DNA of 64,000 nt from Carallia brachiata. Its lineage: Eukaryota; Streptophyta; Magnoliopsida; Malpighiales; Rhizophoraceae. The notes beneath the pieces are model-generated. The model saw only the letters and a program-made list of their open reading frames with translations, did no database searches and was not told the DNA's origin. Shown in pieces: positions 13,267 through 25,337 of the stretch. A program made the translations under genes and the position numbers. Each line of letters starts with the position of its first letter. The stretch's first letter is position 1. The stretch lies in assembly GCA_021464245.1 (NCBI GenBank), contig JADCRB010000017.1, positions 593,427-657,426 of the forward strand. The letters run 5' to 3'.

Positions 13267-13406
13267 CGAAGGAGAAGGAAAGTGCCCATTGTTGCCAGGC
13301 ATAATCCAATGCATGCTCGGGAACATCTCCACTTGAGTACCATAACCTTGAACACTAAGATAGTTTCCTGCCAACATTTGACTTGACTGCCTGCTGCTTC
13401 CGCAAT
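13267..13406 (-). pseudogene. Possible last coding exon of the FAR1-like pseudogene
   Basis: An open segment bounded by a good acceptor (TGACAG| at 13407-13408) and donor (TTCG|GTACGT, ending at 13267). It encodes a Met/Gly/Pro/Ser-rich stretch (SVQGYGTQVEMFPSMHW, then MPGNNGHFPSPS), resembling the C-terminal tails of FAR1-related proteins. The link to the gene upstream is inferred from strand, distance and composition. Confidence 0.35.
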
Positions 13407-13903
13407 CTGTCATAACACATAACTTTAACTCAATAATAGTTGGCCAAAGTACTAAAATTTACTAAATAAATGCTATGTCTTCCACATACAACTTTGCCTT
13501 AAAAAATCTCCATCTTTCTATCACGTTTAAATATACAAAGTGCAATGTGACCTCCTAATTAACTGACTTTACCTGCAACAAGTTATTATCACATATTGGA
13601 GTGTTTACACGGCAAGGTTGGAATGCAGAGGCCCCTGCCAGATGAAGTCTTCCTCCAATTGCTTACATCTCAGAATAGATAAACCTGTTTATGATATAAT
13701 CCAACCAAGTGTCTGTATTCATTGACTTTTCTTTCCAACTTTCTTGTCAATGCATCTATGTCAATATGTGTCAAATACATTCATATATACGCCATATTTC
13801 ATGAAGACCAAAATTAAGTTTCAACAACATTCATAAAATAAACTCTTTTTATACTACAAGGGTAGGGCCAACCTACTGCAATAATACAGAAGCAGAAGCA
13901 CTT

Positions 13904-16140
13904 GTGTTCAGATGTAATGGAGCTAGGGTCGCTAAATGTCCTACCTCTGTACTAACACTGAAGCAGAAGGTCCTCTGTTTGCTTCCAATGGATTTGGGGT
14001 TGCAGAAGGTACTAAGTTCGGTTGCATTGCATCTGGATTTCTCAACGTGGCTTGCCTCCTACACACTACTCTTCTACGACTCTGTCTTTCTAGTCCCCCC
14101 AGTATCCTCTTGCTTCTAGGCCTCCCCCTTCTTTTTACTGATGCTGGATCTTTGTACCTTGTATTGGAGGCACACGTGGGTGCCTCCTCCTCACTCACAT
14201 ATACCCTACTATTCACCTTATCACGCTAGCTAGTTCTTGTTTGACCTTTTTCAATCCAATTCTCAAACTGTCCAATCTGCTCTTTAAGGACGCCAAGAAA
14301 ATGTTTGTACTTACTTTCATCGTCAACTGCCTTTTCTTCGAATGCATAAAAGGCTTTCTCCAACTCTTTTGTGCATTCCAAAGCCATTAAACAATTATTT
14401 TTTCCAACCTTTATTGAGCTATGACGGTGAGCAATATCCTTCCTCCATCAGCTCATTATATACCTATCAAGTATCGAGGCAACATTATTTCACGCAAGAA
14501 CCTTGAACACGTTTGCACATAAGATTCTCTTGAACTCAAACAATTTACAATTACATTTTAATACCTGGTTGTTGGCATCATACGTAACCATGAACTTCTA
14601 TTCTTTGTTCAGCCCACTGTTACCTTTTGTCTCCAAAAGCTCACACAATCTATTGTTGCCCTCCTCCCCTACCACTATATAATCACAATACATGATATCA
14701 GTTAACTCTTTTTGAACAATCCTGAAATTATGTTTTGTGTAAGCATTATGCAGTTGTTCTTCACATTTGAAGCGCGTCACATAGGGAATTTGCGAATTTG
14801 ATGAAAAAAGTTCTCTTGCGATTCCTTTTCAACCTTATCTTGCAAAGCCAATTGATATTGCTCAACAAATTGCCTTGGCGATGATCTCGCATGCACATAA
14901 CCATCCAAAAAAGAATGCATATTCTCGCTTCTTTGGGTTGAGGACATTCCAACCCAAAAATAAGACTTTAAATACACAGGAACCCATTACTGCCTATTTT
15001 CAAAGAGACATCCTAGCCATTCATTTGCCTGTAACTGGTACATAGAAACCATGCTTGCCCACTTCTCCTCAAATTCTTGCTCAGTTAGTGTATGATATAA
15101 TGCTTCCATATAAGCATCATGCACTTCAGTATATTGGAAACTTATTCCTGCCAACTTCATTGGAAACTTATTCACAATGTGCCATAAACACCACTTGTGT
15201 CGAGTATTGGGGAATACTGACTTAATGGCATCCCCAATGGCTTCACATTGATCTGTGATGATTGCCCTTAGGTGGTTCCTATCCATGCAACTAACCAAAT
15301 TTTCAAAAAGCCACTTATATGTCTTCGCCTTTTCATTGTTCAATAAAGCACATCCTAAAAGGATGGATTGACCATAGTAATTAACACCAACAAAGGATGC
15401 AAATGGTATATTATACTTATTCACAAGGTAAGTGCTGTCAAATGTGATTACATCACAAAATTCTTCGTAAGCTGCCCTACATCTCCCATTGGCCCAGAAC
15501 ACATGTTTTAATCTACCTTCTTACTCAGGCTTCATCAAATATACAAAGTCTATTGTTTCAGTTTGTATCTTCCTAAACATTTGGTGCACTACCTCAGCAT
15601 CCCCTCCATTTAATTGCAACTTTCTAACTTTATTGACATGGTTAGTTAGATCAACACTAAGACAACTCAACTCCTCGTGTCCCCCTGCTTGGAAAATAAC
15701 TACTTTCACATTTTGACACAGCCGTAACCCTGTCTTGTCATTAACTTCCAATTGTCTCTTACTATGGACATCTACTTCTTGGTGTTGCCTAACAAATCTA
15801 CTGATCTTCGGCCTTACCTCGTGATTATGCTCGAGATTCACCTTTGTGATCATCTATGACCCTGCTATCCTCACACAACATAGACGTGCTTTGCAATCCA
15901 CTCTTACACTAGCACGTTGTTCTAACATTCTTCCCCCTTCACCTTATGTAATTGATTTTTAGAGCATGTATATGTCATCCATCGATACTCCCCACTCATT
16001 TGATCCTTCTTAGCCCCCCGGCTAGTAATCCCAAATCCCTTTGATTTGGCACAAGCCTTATAAAATACATACACTTCTTCTAGCTTGCCAAACACCATTC
16101 CAACTCTTCGTTCCCCCTCATCTATCTCTTCTGTTTCCAT
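13904..16140 (-). pseudogene. FAR1-related / MULE-transposase-like pseudogene
   Basis: FAR1-related proteins are domesticated MULE transposases acting as nuclear DNA-binding factors. All domains can be read in order from the ATG at 16138-16140. The FAR1 DNA-binding part is EEVYVFYKACAKSKGFGI, then, after a frame break in a G run near 15925, RVDCKAR and TKVNLEHNHEV. The MULE transposase core is FWANGRCRAAYEEFCDVITF ... FASFVGVNYYGQSILLG (15502-14990), followed by WVPVYLKSYFWVGMSSTQRS. A SWIM finger lies near 14555-14511. In-frame stops occur at 15854-15856, 15521-15523 and 14987-14989, with two more after the SWIM motif. A frame change occurs near 14778. The SWIM finger keeps CNC and a later Cys (14517-14519), but its His is Asn (AAC, 14511-14513). 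A basic RRGRPRSKR stretch lies near 14120. The gene is clearly dead. I cannot tell a FAR1 host gene from a FAR1-type MULE transposase. Confidence 0.88.
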
Positions 16141-18108
16141 TTTGGGTCCCTAATGTAGTTTCCCCCAGTTCACTTCCTCTTTCTATCTCACCTTGCAAAC
16201 TGTCGGCCATTTGCACAAATTCATTACCTTCAACCCTGCAATAGACATTCCACTCATTAATAAACATTTAAATACCAATCCCCTTCTTCAGTACTTTTTA
16301 CATTTCCTTTCACAGTTATACCACTTCATCAACCATCAGCATTCATCTACCTTACGCCAATTTTCCTTTTCTAATTTCATAAGTTCATCAGTTTATATTT
16401 TTAATTTTTCTAACAATACTTCCTATTTCCCTTTTCTCTACTCAATTTCGTTTACTAAATTATTTCAGCTGTTCAAAGCTCCTACACAGTAGGCAACCAA
16501 AGCTCCTATCACAACCAGCATAAGGTTCCTTTCATGACATATTTTAGAGCAATGTTACCACTCAAACTACTTGTTACACAACTACGGCTTTCATTTCAAT
16601 CCATCACCATAGTTAACTACCATTGTTCAATTTACTACCATTATTCAATTTATAAATTAGTATTAACTATTATATGTTAAATTACCTCCTTCAATTAATT
16701 CCTTTCCTGCACCGTACTGCATCTCAGTTCCGCTTTTCCTTTGGTTGACACACTCTTCGTGGCTTTTTTATTTGCTATTCTGAAACATCTTCTCTGTAAC
16801 CAACATGGACCTAGTGCCGCACTGCTACTCCTTTCCTCGTTTACGCACTCTTCCCCTCCAACGTATATAATCCAACCGCCTTATCGATCACATTTAACTC
16901 ACTTCATTTACTTCCCTCAGCCCTTTCCAATGCTGACGACAAAATGCAGCTTATGACCACCCCACAAATCTTGGTTTCTTTTTCGGAAGCCTGCTTTCGA
17001 ACACCCAAAAATCTCCTATTATTTTTCGGATCCAACAAATCGGCGCTTGGTTACAAAAATTTTTGATTTACAGCCTTCAGGTTTTGGGCGCCTAATTCAT
17101 AGATTTCCCCAATTTTTCCCGCTTTTTTCCACTTTACCATTTTAACTGAACAGTGCTTCCGTTTCTCGTCAACGTCCTCTACTCTTTTCCATTATATGAA
17201 TATTTTACTCTTTCCATGTCGATCGGGCGCATCATCGAGTCCTAGCTTCCGGAGCAGTACTTTTTTCGGATTTTCTATACTCACTTTTATGCACTCCCGA
17301 AGTTTTCTATCCCACAAGCATTAATATCTGAAGGTGTTTTGTCTTCGTTCTGACAGTCTTTCTACCAGGGATAGATGGAAAGTCTTCGGAAATTATTCTT
17401 AACCAGATGCTTTCCGTGGTTTGGTTCCATAAAGCTTTTGGACTTTCGTCCAGATATTGTTTTCCTTGTAGTTATTCCAAAATCTAGCATGGAGGAAAAA
17501 TAAGAAAATCTCATTGGCCTACCCCTATTTGAGATTTTAGCTGGAGTGAGGTGAACAACTGTTGCATGCTGTCCATAAATTTAACTGTTTCCTGTTTAAC
17601 TGTTGATCTTACTCGCCTAGGTGGAGAAGGAACCCAATGTGTCAAAAAAAGTTAATGGTTCTCCAGCCATGTTGGCTGAGCAGGGCACATAAGATGCTAT
17701 TGGTAGCTTTAATATTGAGATGATCTGGATTGCCTTATGTGAGAGATCAGAAAACATGTCTTGTGACAATCCAAAGACCCACCTCAATACTGCCCAGTGG
17801 ATGCCAAGTTTGCATTACTGTTCTGTCATAACTCATAGCCAGTGTAATTTGTTTCCTTTAAAAACAAATGATAAGCAAAAAATGCAATATATGGGGTAGA
17901 TAGCAGACACCATCTCAGAAGAAATATATATTCAGTTGGGGTTTCTCTCAGTGGTGAGCAGTTTACTTCTTCAACTTGGGAAGCCCGCACAAAGGGAGGC
18001 TTCCAGATACATTACCCAACAATTGAGGACATAGACCCAAAGTGATCAAACATTATGCCTTTTATGTTATAAACAGCTCCTTGGACTCCCAAACACAAAT
18101 ATTATATG
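16141..18108. other. Intergenic region between FAR1-like pseudogene and membrane-protein gene
   Basis: C- and T-rich sequence at 16.2-17.3 kb gives short spurious frames. The part nearest 18.1 kb should include the 3' UTR of the - strand gene ending at 18109. I see no further coding sequence. Confidence 0.4.
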
Positions 18109-18626
18109 CTAAGGAAATACAAGATTATGTTGCTGGTAAGGCCAATAAATCCCTTCCCTAGGGCAAGGCAGAGGAGCTGGTTGAGCGATGTAAGTAGGAT
18201 AGTGCTGTCCAGGCATCACTACTGAAAATTCTGATGCATATGATGTTCGTACCTGCCACCAAATCAGAAGTGACAATGACTCAATCAAGTGGAGATTCAA
18301 GCATTTGAGGGATGAAGAAATGGAAGACCTACTGTGTGTGGATTTCCAAGTTTATCTAGCTGTCCAGATTCTTCAGGAGCATTGATCATCCTCTGAGGTA
18401 AAGAAAAAGAATGGTTTGGCCTAAACAGATGTTCAAAGATTGCCATGATCAGAAACATTGATATTAGTATAGCAGTTGCAACAAAGCCAAAAGAAATGGC
18501 ATTCACAGATGTCCCAAAACTTCTCCATGGAGCTTCCAGATCGACGACTGCTGGCTGAGATGGAGCAGCATCTGAACTTGTGTACATGTCCCATGGCTTT
18601 GATCTCTCAGAACTGAGGTCAGTCAT
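18109..18626 (-). CDS. Small plant single-pass membrane protein, 145 residues, two exons
   Basis: Exon 1 (18626-18333) starts at an ATG and codes for 98 residues. An 80-bp intron follows (donor CACA|GTAGGT, acceptor GGCAG| at 18253-18254). Exon 2 (18252-18109) codes for 47 residues and ends in TAG. The intron is phase 0 and the joined frame is open. Residues 1-40 are polar. Residues about 44-66 (AISFGFVATAILISMFLIM) form one strong transmembrane helix, followed by FEHLFRP. The tail is Pro- and Tyr-rich (VVMPGQHYPTYIAQPAPLP, then PREGIYWP). I recall this arrangement from uncharacterised plant proteins but cannot name a function. It is one of two genes here without obvious damage. Using the unspliced frame instead would end the protein at residue 109 without the conserved-looking tail. 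Confidence 0.75.
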
Positions 18627-20913
18627 AGGGCTTTATCTTCAACTTTTTCCTTTCCCTTTGCCTTTTTCCTTTTGTTTCCGAACTTACTGGTGTTTCTGGT
18701 CTAGCCAAGTATCTTAATGTTCTCAACGGCCAAAGATACACTAACAGTATGAATAGCCTATACAAGTATGTGTTTAATAGTGATTCCCGAAGGGCAACTG
18801 CTTTTGCTCTATGCCATCAGTCATTAAACCTGAGATTAGTCAATGTTCAAACTGCCATAAACATTTTGTAGAAACTACCGTGTAGAACAAAAATAAGTAA
18901 AACATCCACAAAGAGCCAAAATGATTTATCCACCGAGAACTTTGGCCATCTCCACAGAGTTGCAATGAAATCTGAATGAGGGGAAATAACTAATAAATAA
19001 AATAGAGTATTTGCTAGCATTCATTGGAAAGGAAAATTTGATAATCTCTGACCATCATATTTATAATTTCATCTTCACTGCATGAAACATTAGCAATTAA
19101 ACACGTCTCGTTTAAAGTTTTCAATTTATAGTGCAGGCAAGGGATGGTTAGTGCTTTCAGTGGGAGAAGAAAATGAAAAATTGGGGAAGAGACTTCAATT
19201 TAGCAGAGTTATGGTATCATGCTGGTGATTTAAAGATTTATGGTAATGCATAGAAAGAAAAAAAAAAAAAAAAAAACAAAGAAACACACGCACACACACT
19301 CAAAAAATATTGCATCTTTAGTTTCTGGGGCATTAGTCTCTCAAAGGTGAGCCTAAAACTAGAAAGGGCAACCTTTCACACATTCATCGGCATTAAACTT
19401 CAGAAAACCAGAGCATCCATCTAATAACAGGTTGCCGCTTATCGTTCTGCTAATGATGGATGAAGATCTAGCTCTGCCCGAAATTTTGCCACTTCGTGTT
19501 TCAGAAAGGTAAAATTTGTAGGTGAATGCCCCAGTCTAAATTAACAGATAAGGAAACTTGAAACTCAGAGCATAGCTGTAATTTTCAGACCCTCAATTTA
19601 CAAAAGCGCGGCATACTTACAAGCACACTGGAGAGGGAGTGGATATGCAGACATGATTCTCACTTGTACTATTGTAAAATAACTAAGTCCTATATCCTTA
19701 TCATAACTAAATATATAGTGTAGATAAAACTAACCTTACTATTGGGAGGAGTTGGTAGGCATTTTGTTTTGGTCCTGAGAAGCAGAAGCACACATTTTTT
19801 GGGTGTTGAGATCCTACAGCTTAGGTGCCATGGAAAAGCAAGAAACCCACACTGCTCAATGAATAATATAAACCATATAGCTGAGCCAGGGTAGCTTTAT
19901 ACCCCAATAGAAAATGTAAAGACAAAGTTACTTGATAATCTCCAGCAGTACAATTTTGCTTTTTGATGTCTTAATGTTCATGATCTTGATGCCAAACTTA
20001 TTGTATACTATACCTTGTCCCAAGAAACATACTTAAAGAAATCAAAAGAATGGGCCTTCGTGTCTGGGGAGCCGAAAACAGGAGTGGCAGTTGGTGCTTT
20101 AAAAAGTTGTCACCTTTATGTGCTGAATTATAGTTGGTTTTGCAGTTTCTTAATCTTAATCATAACCATTAACTTAAATTAACCAATTAGATTTTTGATA
20201 ATATTTGCCAGAGTTTATGATATATCTACCATTCTCATAATTATGAACCAACATATAATTAGGTGCACTAGGTCCCCATCCATTTTCACATGACAGATGA
20301 TTATAACTATCAGCAAAAACTAAAACATAATGAACAAAAGAGGGAAGGAAAGTCAGTGCGGACAAAAAATTACTCATTGCGGAATCCGATTATTACGTTC
20401 AAGATTAAGGGGTCAATGTCTGCTTGATGGCATTAATACCTAATCCAACTCAGTTCCAGCATAACCATTTAGATGCAATCATGGAAAGGTAGCAATATCT
20501 TACATAATCCCACAGTCTCCCCACTAAATGAAAGAAAGAAAAAGACGAAAAAAGAAAAAAAGGAAAAGCTGCTAGAGAATACATAAAATAAGATGACTAG
20601 AGGCTGCTGCAAGTGATGTATGAATAATATGATTTTAAATGGTTTTCTTGTTGAATAGGCATGCTGACAAGAATAATAGAAAACGGAACTCTAAAGCGTA
20701 AATTATTATATAAGGAGACAAATTTAAAACCAGAAAGGAGAGAGAAAGAATGTTTGATACCTTACAGCTATGCTGTACCAAAAGTGCAATGATTAGAGAG
20801 AAGAAAGAGGTTGTTGTGCAGCAAAAGAGACCAATGCAAAGTGAAAATGGGTGAATCTAGACCACGTTTATTCTTCACATTTCTTTCAAAAATTAATGGC
20901 AATCTGATGAGAG
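18627..20913. other. Upstream region of the membrane-protein gene
   Basis: Probably contains the promoter and possibly 5'-UTR introns of the gene at 18.1-18.6 kb, since the sequence is less AT-rich than the DNA beyond 20.9 kb. A long A run lies at 19259-19276, followed by a CA-rich stretch. No second gene is visible. Confidence 0.3.
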
Positions 20914-21650
20914 CATAGTTATCAGGCCTACCCTAACCCAACTGATTGGATGGAAAATTTGGTGATTTGGACATTAAATTAAATTAGACTGACTCATATA
21001 ATCAGATTGAAAATTATATAAGTTGATCAAAGTTTAATCAGATTCGGTCAAATTCAGCTAAACTTGATGATTTGGTAAAATTGAAATTCAGTTGAATTTT
21101 TACTAATTAAAAAAAGCGCATTTTTTTAATTCAAAAATATTAAATTTTTTTATCCATTTTTCAAGTATTTATCCTATAATAGTTTGTTGCTAATTTCAAT
21201 TATTAATAAATAAATATCTACTTGTTATCACAAATTTATTCTTTTGAATTTTTTTTTGTACTTTTTAGTCATTAGAATTTAGAGGTTGATTTTAAATTTT
21301 CACAAGATACAGGTTATTGGAACAAAAATGAGTATATTAAATTAATACTAATTGAATAAAATAAATTAAAATTTAATATTAAATCATAGACGAGTATTTT
21401 GAATAATATTTAATAAATAGAAATAAATATATTAGATTATAAGAATAGTGTATTGTTTTTTTTTTACCTTTTAGGATTAAATATTTTTATTTATTATAAT
21501 TTATGTGATATAAATATCTTATTTATTTATTATTATTATTATTTATTATTATTATTATGTGGTTCAATTAGTAATCTGACGATTGAACCAGTAAATCGAT
21601 AACCTTACTTCTTGGCTGGCTCATCAGTCAGATCAAGTTTGATAACTATG
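20914..21650. mobile_element. MITE with 11-bp perfect terminal inverted repeats
   Basis: CATAGTTATCA at 20914-20924 is perfectly inverted at 21640-21650. The 737-bp interior is very AT-rich, with a TTATTATTA run near 21520. No target-site duplication is evident at these ends, so the true boundary could be slightly different. No coding content. Confidence 0.55.
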
Positions 21651-24430
21651 GTTCAGAGCAACAGATTACTTTTGTTAGAAACACTAAAGCCAATAGTTAC
21701 ATTATATACATAATCCAATTTGCAACCAAAACTAATCAAGCTCTACATGTATTACATTCGTGAGCCTTTGTGACAATAAAGGTCACATATTCCAGTTACG
21801 AGTCATAGAAACAGTTTTTTTTTTTTTTTTAAACTAAAAATTAGGTTGTTTATGTTACTCTTTCCAGTTACACACCTCAGGCATCATTTATACTCCGTTC
21901 ACTCACATTTTTACACGCAAACAAATAGAGTTACCATTAAGCACAAAATACTTTGCTACAAAAACATGAAATAGTTGATCACGAACAAACGAATTGGAGC
22001 AATAATTACAACAGAAATATCAAAAGAACCCAAAGAGATAAAGTGGCTCTTTTACTTGCAGGACGTTGAGTGAGGTACTTTTGTCAACTAGACAATCACC
22101 TTGTCTGAGAATGATACTAAAGGTTATCTAGATCTATCCCATTTAAATCCTCAAAAGTTAAAAAGGCACGTCTTTCCTTTGATGTTACTTCCAAACAAAC
22201 TTCTGGATATATTTCTTTATATATAATCAAAAAATGTTTAATTTTGACAAAAAAGCTTTATTTTATACCTATCTATATCTATATGTATACTTATATTGAC
22301 GAATACATGAGAAAATTCAGTAATTTTCAGCAATTTTTGAAGGTAAAAATCTTATATGTCACAATTCGCTTAATTTTAAAAGTATTAGAAGACTTTCATG
22401 TTAACTAAGTAACAATAACAACCAGAATCCCAAATTTAGTAGATTGCTCAATTCGATTTCATTTAATCATTCCAATTAAAGAGTGATTCTGAAACACTAA
22501 TATTCCAAAATAGCATAGTTCAAAAAGAAAAGCTTAATCAAATAAAATTATATCCAGCCAGTTAACGTTATGGACAATTTTGTATAACAAAATGAAAAAA
22601 ATAAATCCATAAAAGAATTTGACAAATATAAAATTTTACAGTTAGAAATCCAACTTTAGTCGACCGTTCAGTTTTAATTTGTTCAATTACTCTAACTCAA
22701 TTGTGCAAATTTTGAAACACCAATATTCAAATAAATAAATAAAGTGGAATGCTATTCTGCTAATGAATCAGTATCGGAAATTAGCATTGTATATTGTATT
22801 AAATAACATAAACTTTAAAAGAAATTTTTTTAGAAAAAAACTGTAAATGAATTTGACATTGTATATTGTTGTTTTTTCTAATTATTCATTTTGGTTTACC
22901 GATATTTCACATTAAGTTCAAAGTTCAATGAAATTAAAATTAAAATTTTAAAAATATTAATAGATTTATTTTTTTTTAGAAAACTATCGTATTATTTAGT
23001 GTCATAGTTATAGCTAGAATCTCGCTTCGTATAATTAAGGTCTAACTCATATCATGGTATACTCGTTTCATGTTAAAAATTATATGTCTAAAATTTACGC
23101 AATGCATGTACCCTATCCTAGTGCATATTTGTATTGCCGAAAATGAGACAAAACTCAATCATTTTTAACAATTCTTTCGGAAAAAAAAAAAAAAAGTTAT
23201 GTGGTAACGTTTGGTTTGTTCTGGAATTATTAGAATATTTTTATATTAAGTATAATAGCTGTTTTTTTTATTTATTTTAGTAATATTAGAAGACTTAAAT
23301 AATAGCTAGAAATACAAATTCAATCCATCACTCAATTCCTATTTCCTTTAATCACTATAATTCCAACAAAAAATGAAATGCTTAATCTTCCAACCAATTA
23401 ATCATTATTATAGAATTTCTAATAATTAAAAAAAAAGCATAAAACCTAAAAGAATTTGACATTGTATGTTATTATTATTTCTAATTATTCAGTATAGTTA
23501 AATAGTATTTCACATTAATTTAAAATTTTAATAAAAGTAATATTTAACAAGTGTCCTATCATCCTTTCTCATATTATGAAATCAAATAGGGAAAAGATTG
23601 GTTGCCCTACTGATTTTTGCTCGATCAAGTATCATGAAAGTAATGAGCATACAATTTTAAGTAACAATAGTCAGTTTTTCACTAACAAAATTTTATAAAT
23701 TTATTTTTTATTACTTAAAATATGTATATTGTTATTAAAAATTACAACGTTGTTATTTTTGGGATAATCTCTCGAGCTAAAAAATCAGACAGCCAAACCA
23801 AACTCAATCAAATATGCTTGATATTTATCATTATATACGCTCTTTTCAAAGTAGCAACTAAAAAAAAGTATCGCTGTGAGAACACAACCATTATTACATC
23901 ATACTCATATTTTTAATTTTTTTAGCATTTCACAGTAAATTGCAAATTCAAATGATTGATCTTTACACATGAGAATTATTTCCTTATCTAAAATACCAAC
24001 TCCTCAATGACCAAAACACGTTAATTAGGATCTAACACATATTATAGTTTATTAAAATTATGCTAGCGATTATCCGAACAAAATATAAAACCTGCCCAAG
24101 GCGAAGCCCTACGCTATTTTTATATGTACAAAACTAAGAGAGATTGACCTTATTTTCATTAATCATGCCATCGTTTTTTATTATAAGATTGCCTTTTTAA
24201 ACAAAAAAATTGAATGAAGGAAAATAAAGGAAAAGAAAGTGCTCAAAAATTCCTTTTTTTTTCATAAAAAGGAAAAAGAATTTCTCCCACATTCACCTAT
24301 TTTTCTTTAAAAGTTAAAAAAAGAAAAAAAACTCCCAAATTCATCTAACAATTTAAGTCGCTTTTGTTCTGTTAGAAAATAAAAAAACTACTTAAAATTT
24401 CTTTTTGGAAAAAAAATGAAAAAAATATTA
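21651..24430. other. Very AT-rich intergenic DNA
   Basis: Homopolymer and AT-rich tracts with no credible open frame. Short repeated phrases (AATTTGACATTGTATATTGTT near 22850 and a close variant near 23455) suggest an old internal duplication or two copies of a small repeat. Confidence 0.35.
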
Positions 24431-25330
24431 CTCAGTGATAGTGGTCCTTGGTCGTGGGCTCAGCTGCCGTGAGGTCTTGTGTATGGATCTGCAAAACAGT
24501 AAGGCTTAGACTGAGGGTTGTCCCAATATAGTCACTCCAATGCTTAAGTTAGTAAGAGGTCAAGTAGGACTGAGAAGGTCTGATTAGGTCCTCGCGGGTG
24601 GCCTATAGTGATGAGGCAGTGGAGGTGGGTGCCCCGTCAGTATGTGTGTGGATGTACTTATGGGATGTGTGTGTGTGTGTTATGGAAGAAGCTAGTATTA
24701 GAGAAGTTGCCTGTGAGGAATTTAGCCTAGATTGGGAGTCTGGGATTGGATTTTGATTGGCCCCTTGCTAAGGCAATTGCCTCTAGTTATATACCGGCTT
24801 ATGGACTGACAGTAGATTGATGTCTGAAAAGACTTAAGTTCTACGCGTGATGTATGTGACAGATGTCTGTCAGAGAGTAGCTTAGGACTGTAGGAGCTCG
24901 GGCGTGCGTAGCGAGCTGCTTGGCGAGCTCCACTAACGAGCTCTATGTGAGCTGTCGTGAGAGCTATCGAGGCAACTCCTCAGCTTGCCTTTGGGATTTT
25001 AGAGGCCGTTTGGTGAGGCTTGGGCCAGAGCTGTGGCCCACATGTATTGCATTAAACCCACGTTGGGTGATATCCTTCACTTGCGCCCTTTAAAAGCAGA
25101 AAATGTAATTTCTCGGCTGATAAAGGGGTTCTTCACGTCTTTTCTATTTTGAAATTTGTACAATCGTTTGGCGAGGTCATGTCTTGTTGCAAACGTTTTA
25201 TTAATGGTTGCGCTGATTTCCTAGAGCCTTATTTAAGGGGGCATTTTGCAAGTTAGATTCGTAAAATTACCCTTTTTCGCTTCTATCCCTACGAATTCTC
25301 CCTTCAATTTCTGTTTGCCTCGTGCCCATT
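24431..25330 (+). other. GC-richer leader, possible LTR or 5' UTR of a retroelement
   Basis: Composition changes sharply from the AT-rich DNA on its left, with GAGCTC repeated near 24896-24940, a (TG)n run near 24669 and short words such as GGGTGGCC. It leads directly into a gypsy-type transposon protein on the + strand, the place expected for an LTR or untranslated leader. I did not find a matching second LTR downstream. Confidence 0.3.
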
Positions 25331-25337
25331 CCAAAAG

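Noticed and set aside
13904..14229. + strand ORFs over 13.9-14.2 kb
   Set aside because: They are the reverse complement of the FAR1-like C-terminal region on the - strand, which explains their openness.
24089..24115. Possible Helitron-like hairpin CCTGCCC...GAAGCCC
   Set aside because: Stem is weak and no CTRRT follows at the expected distance.
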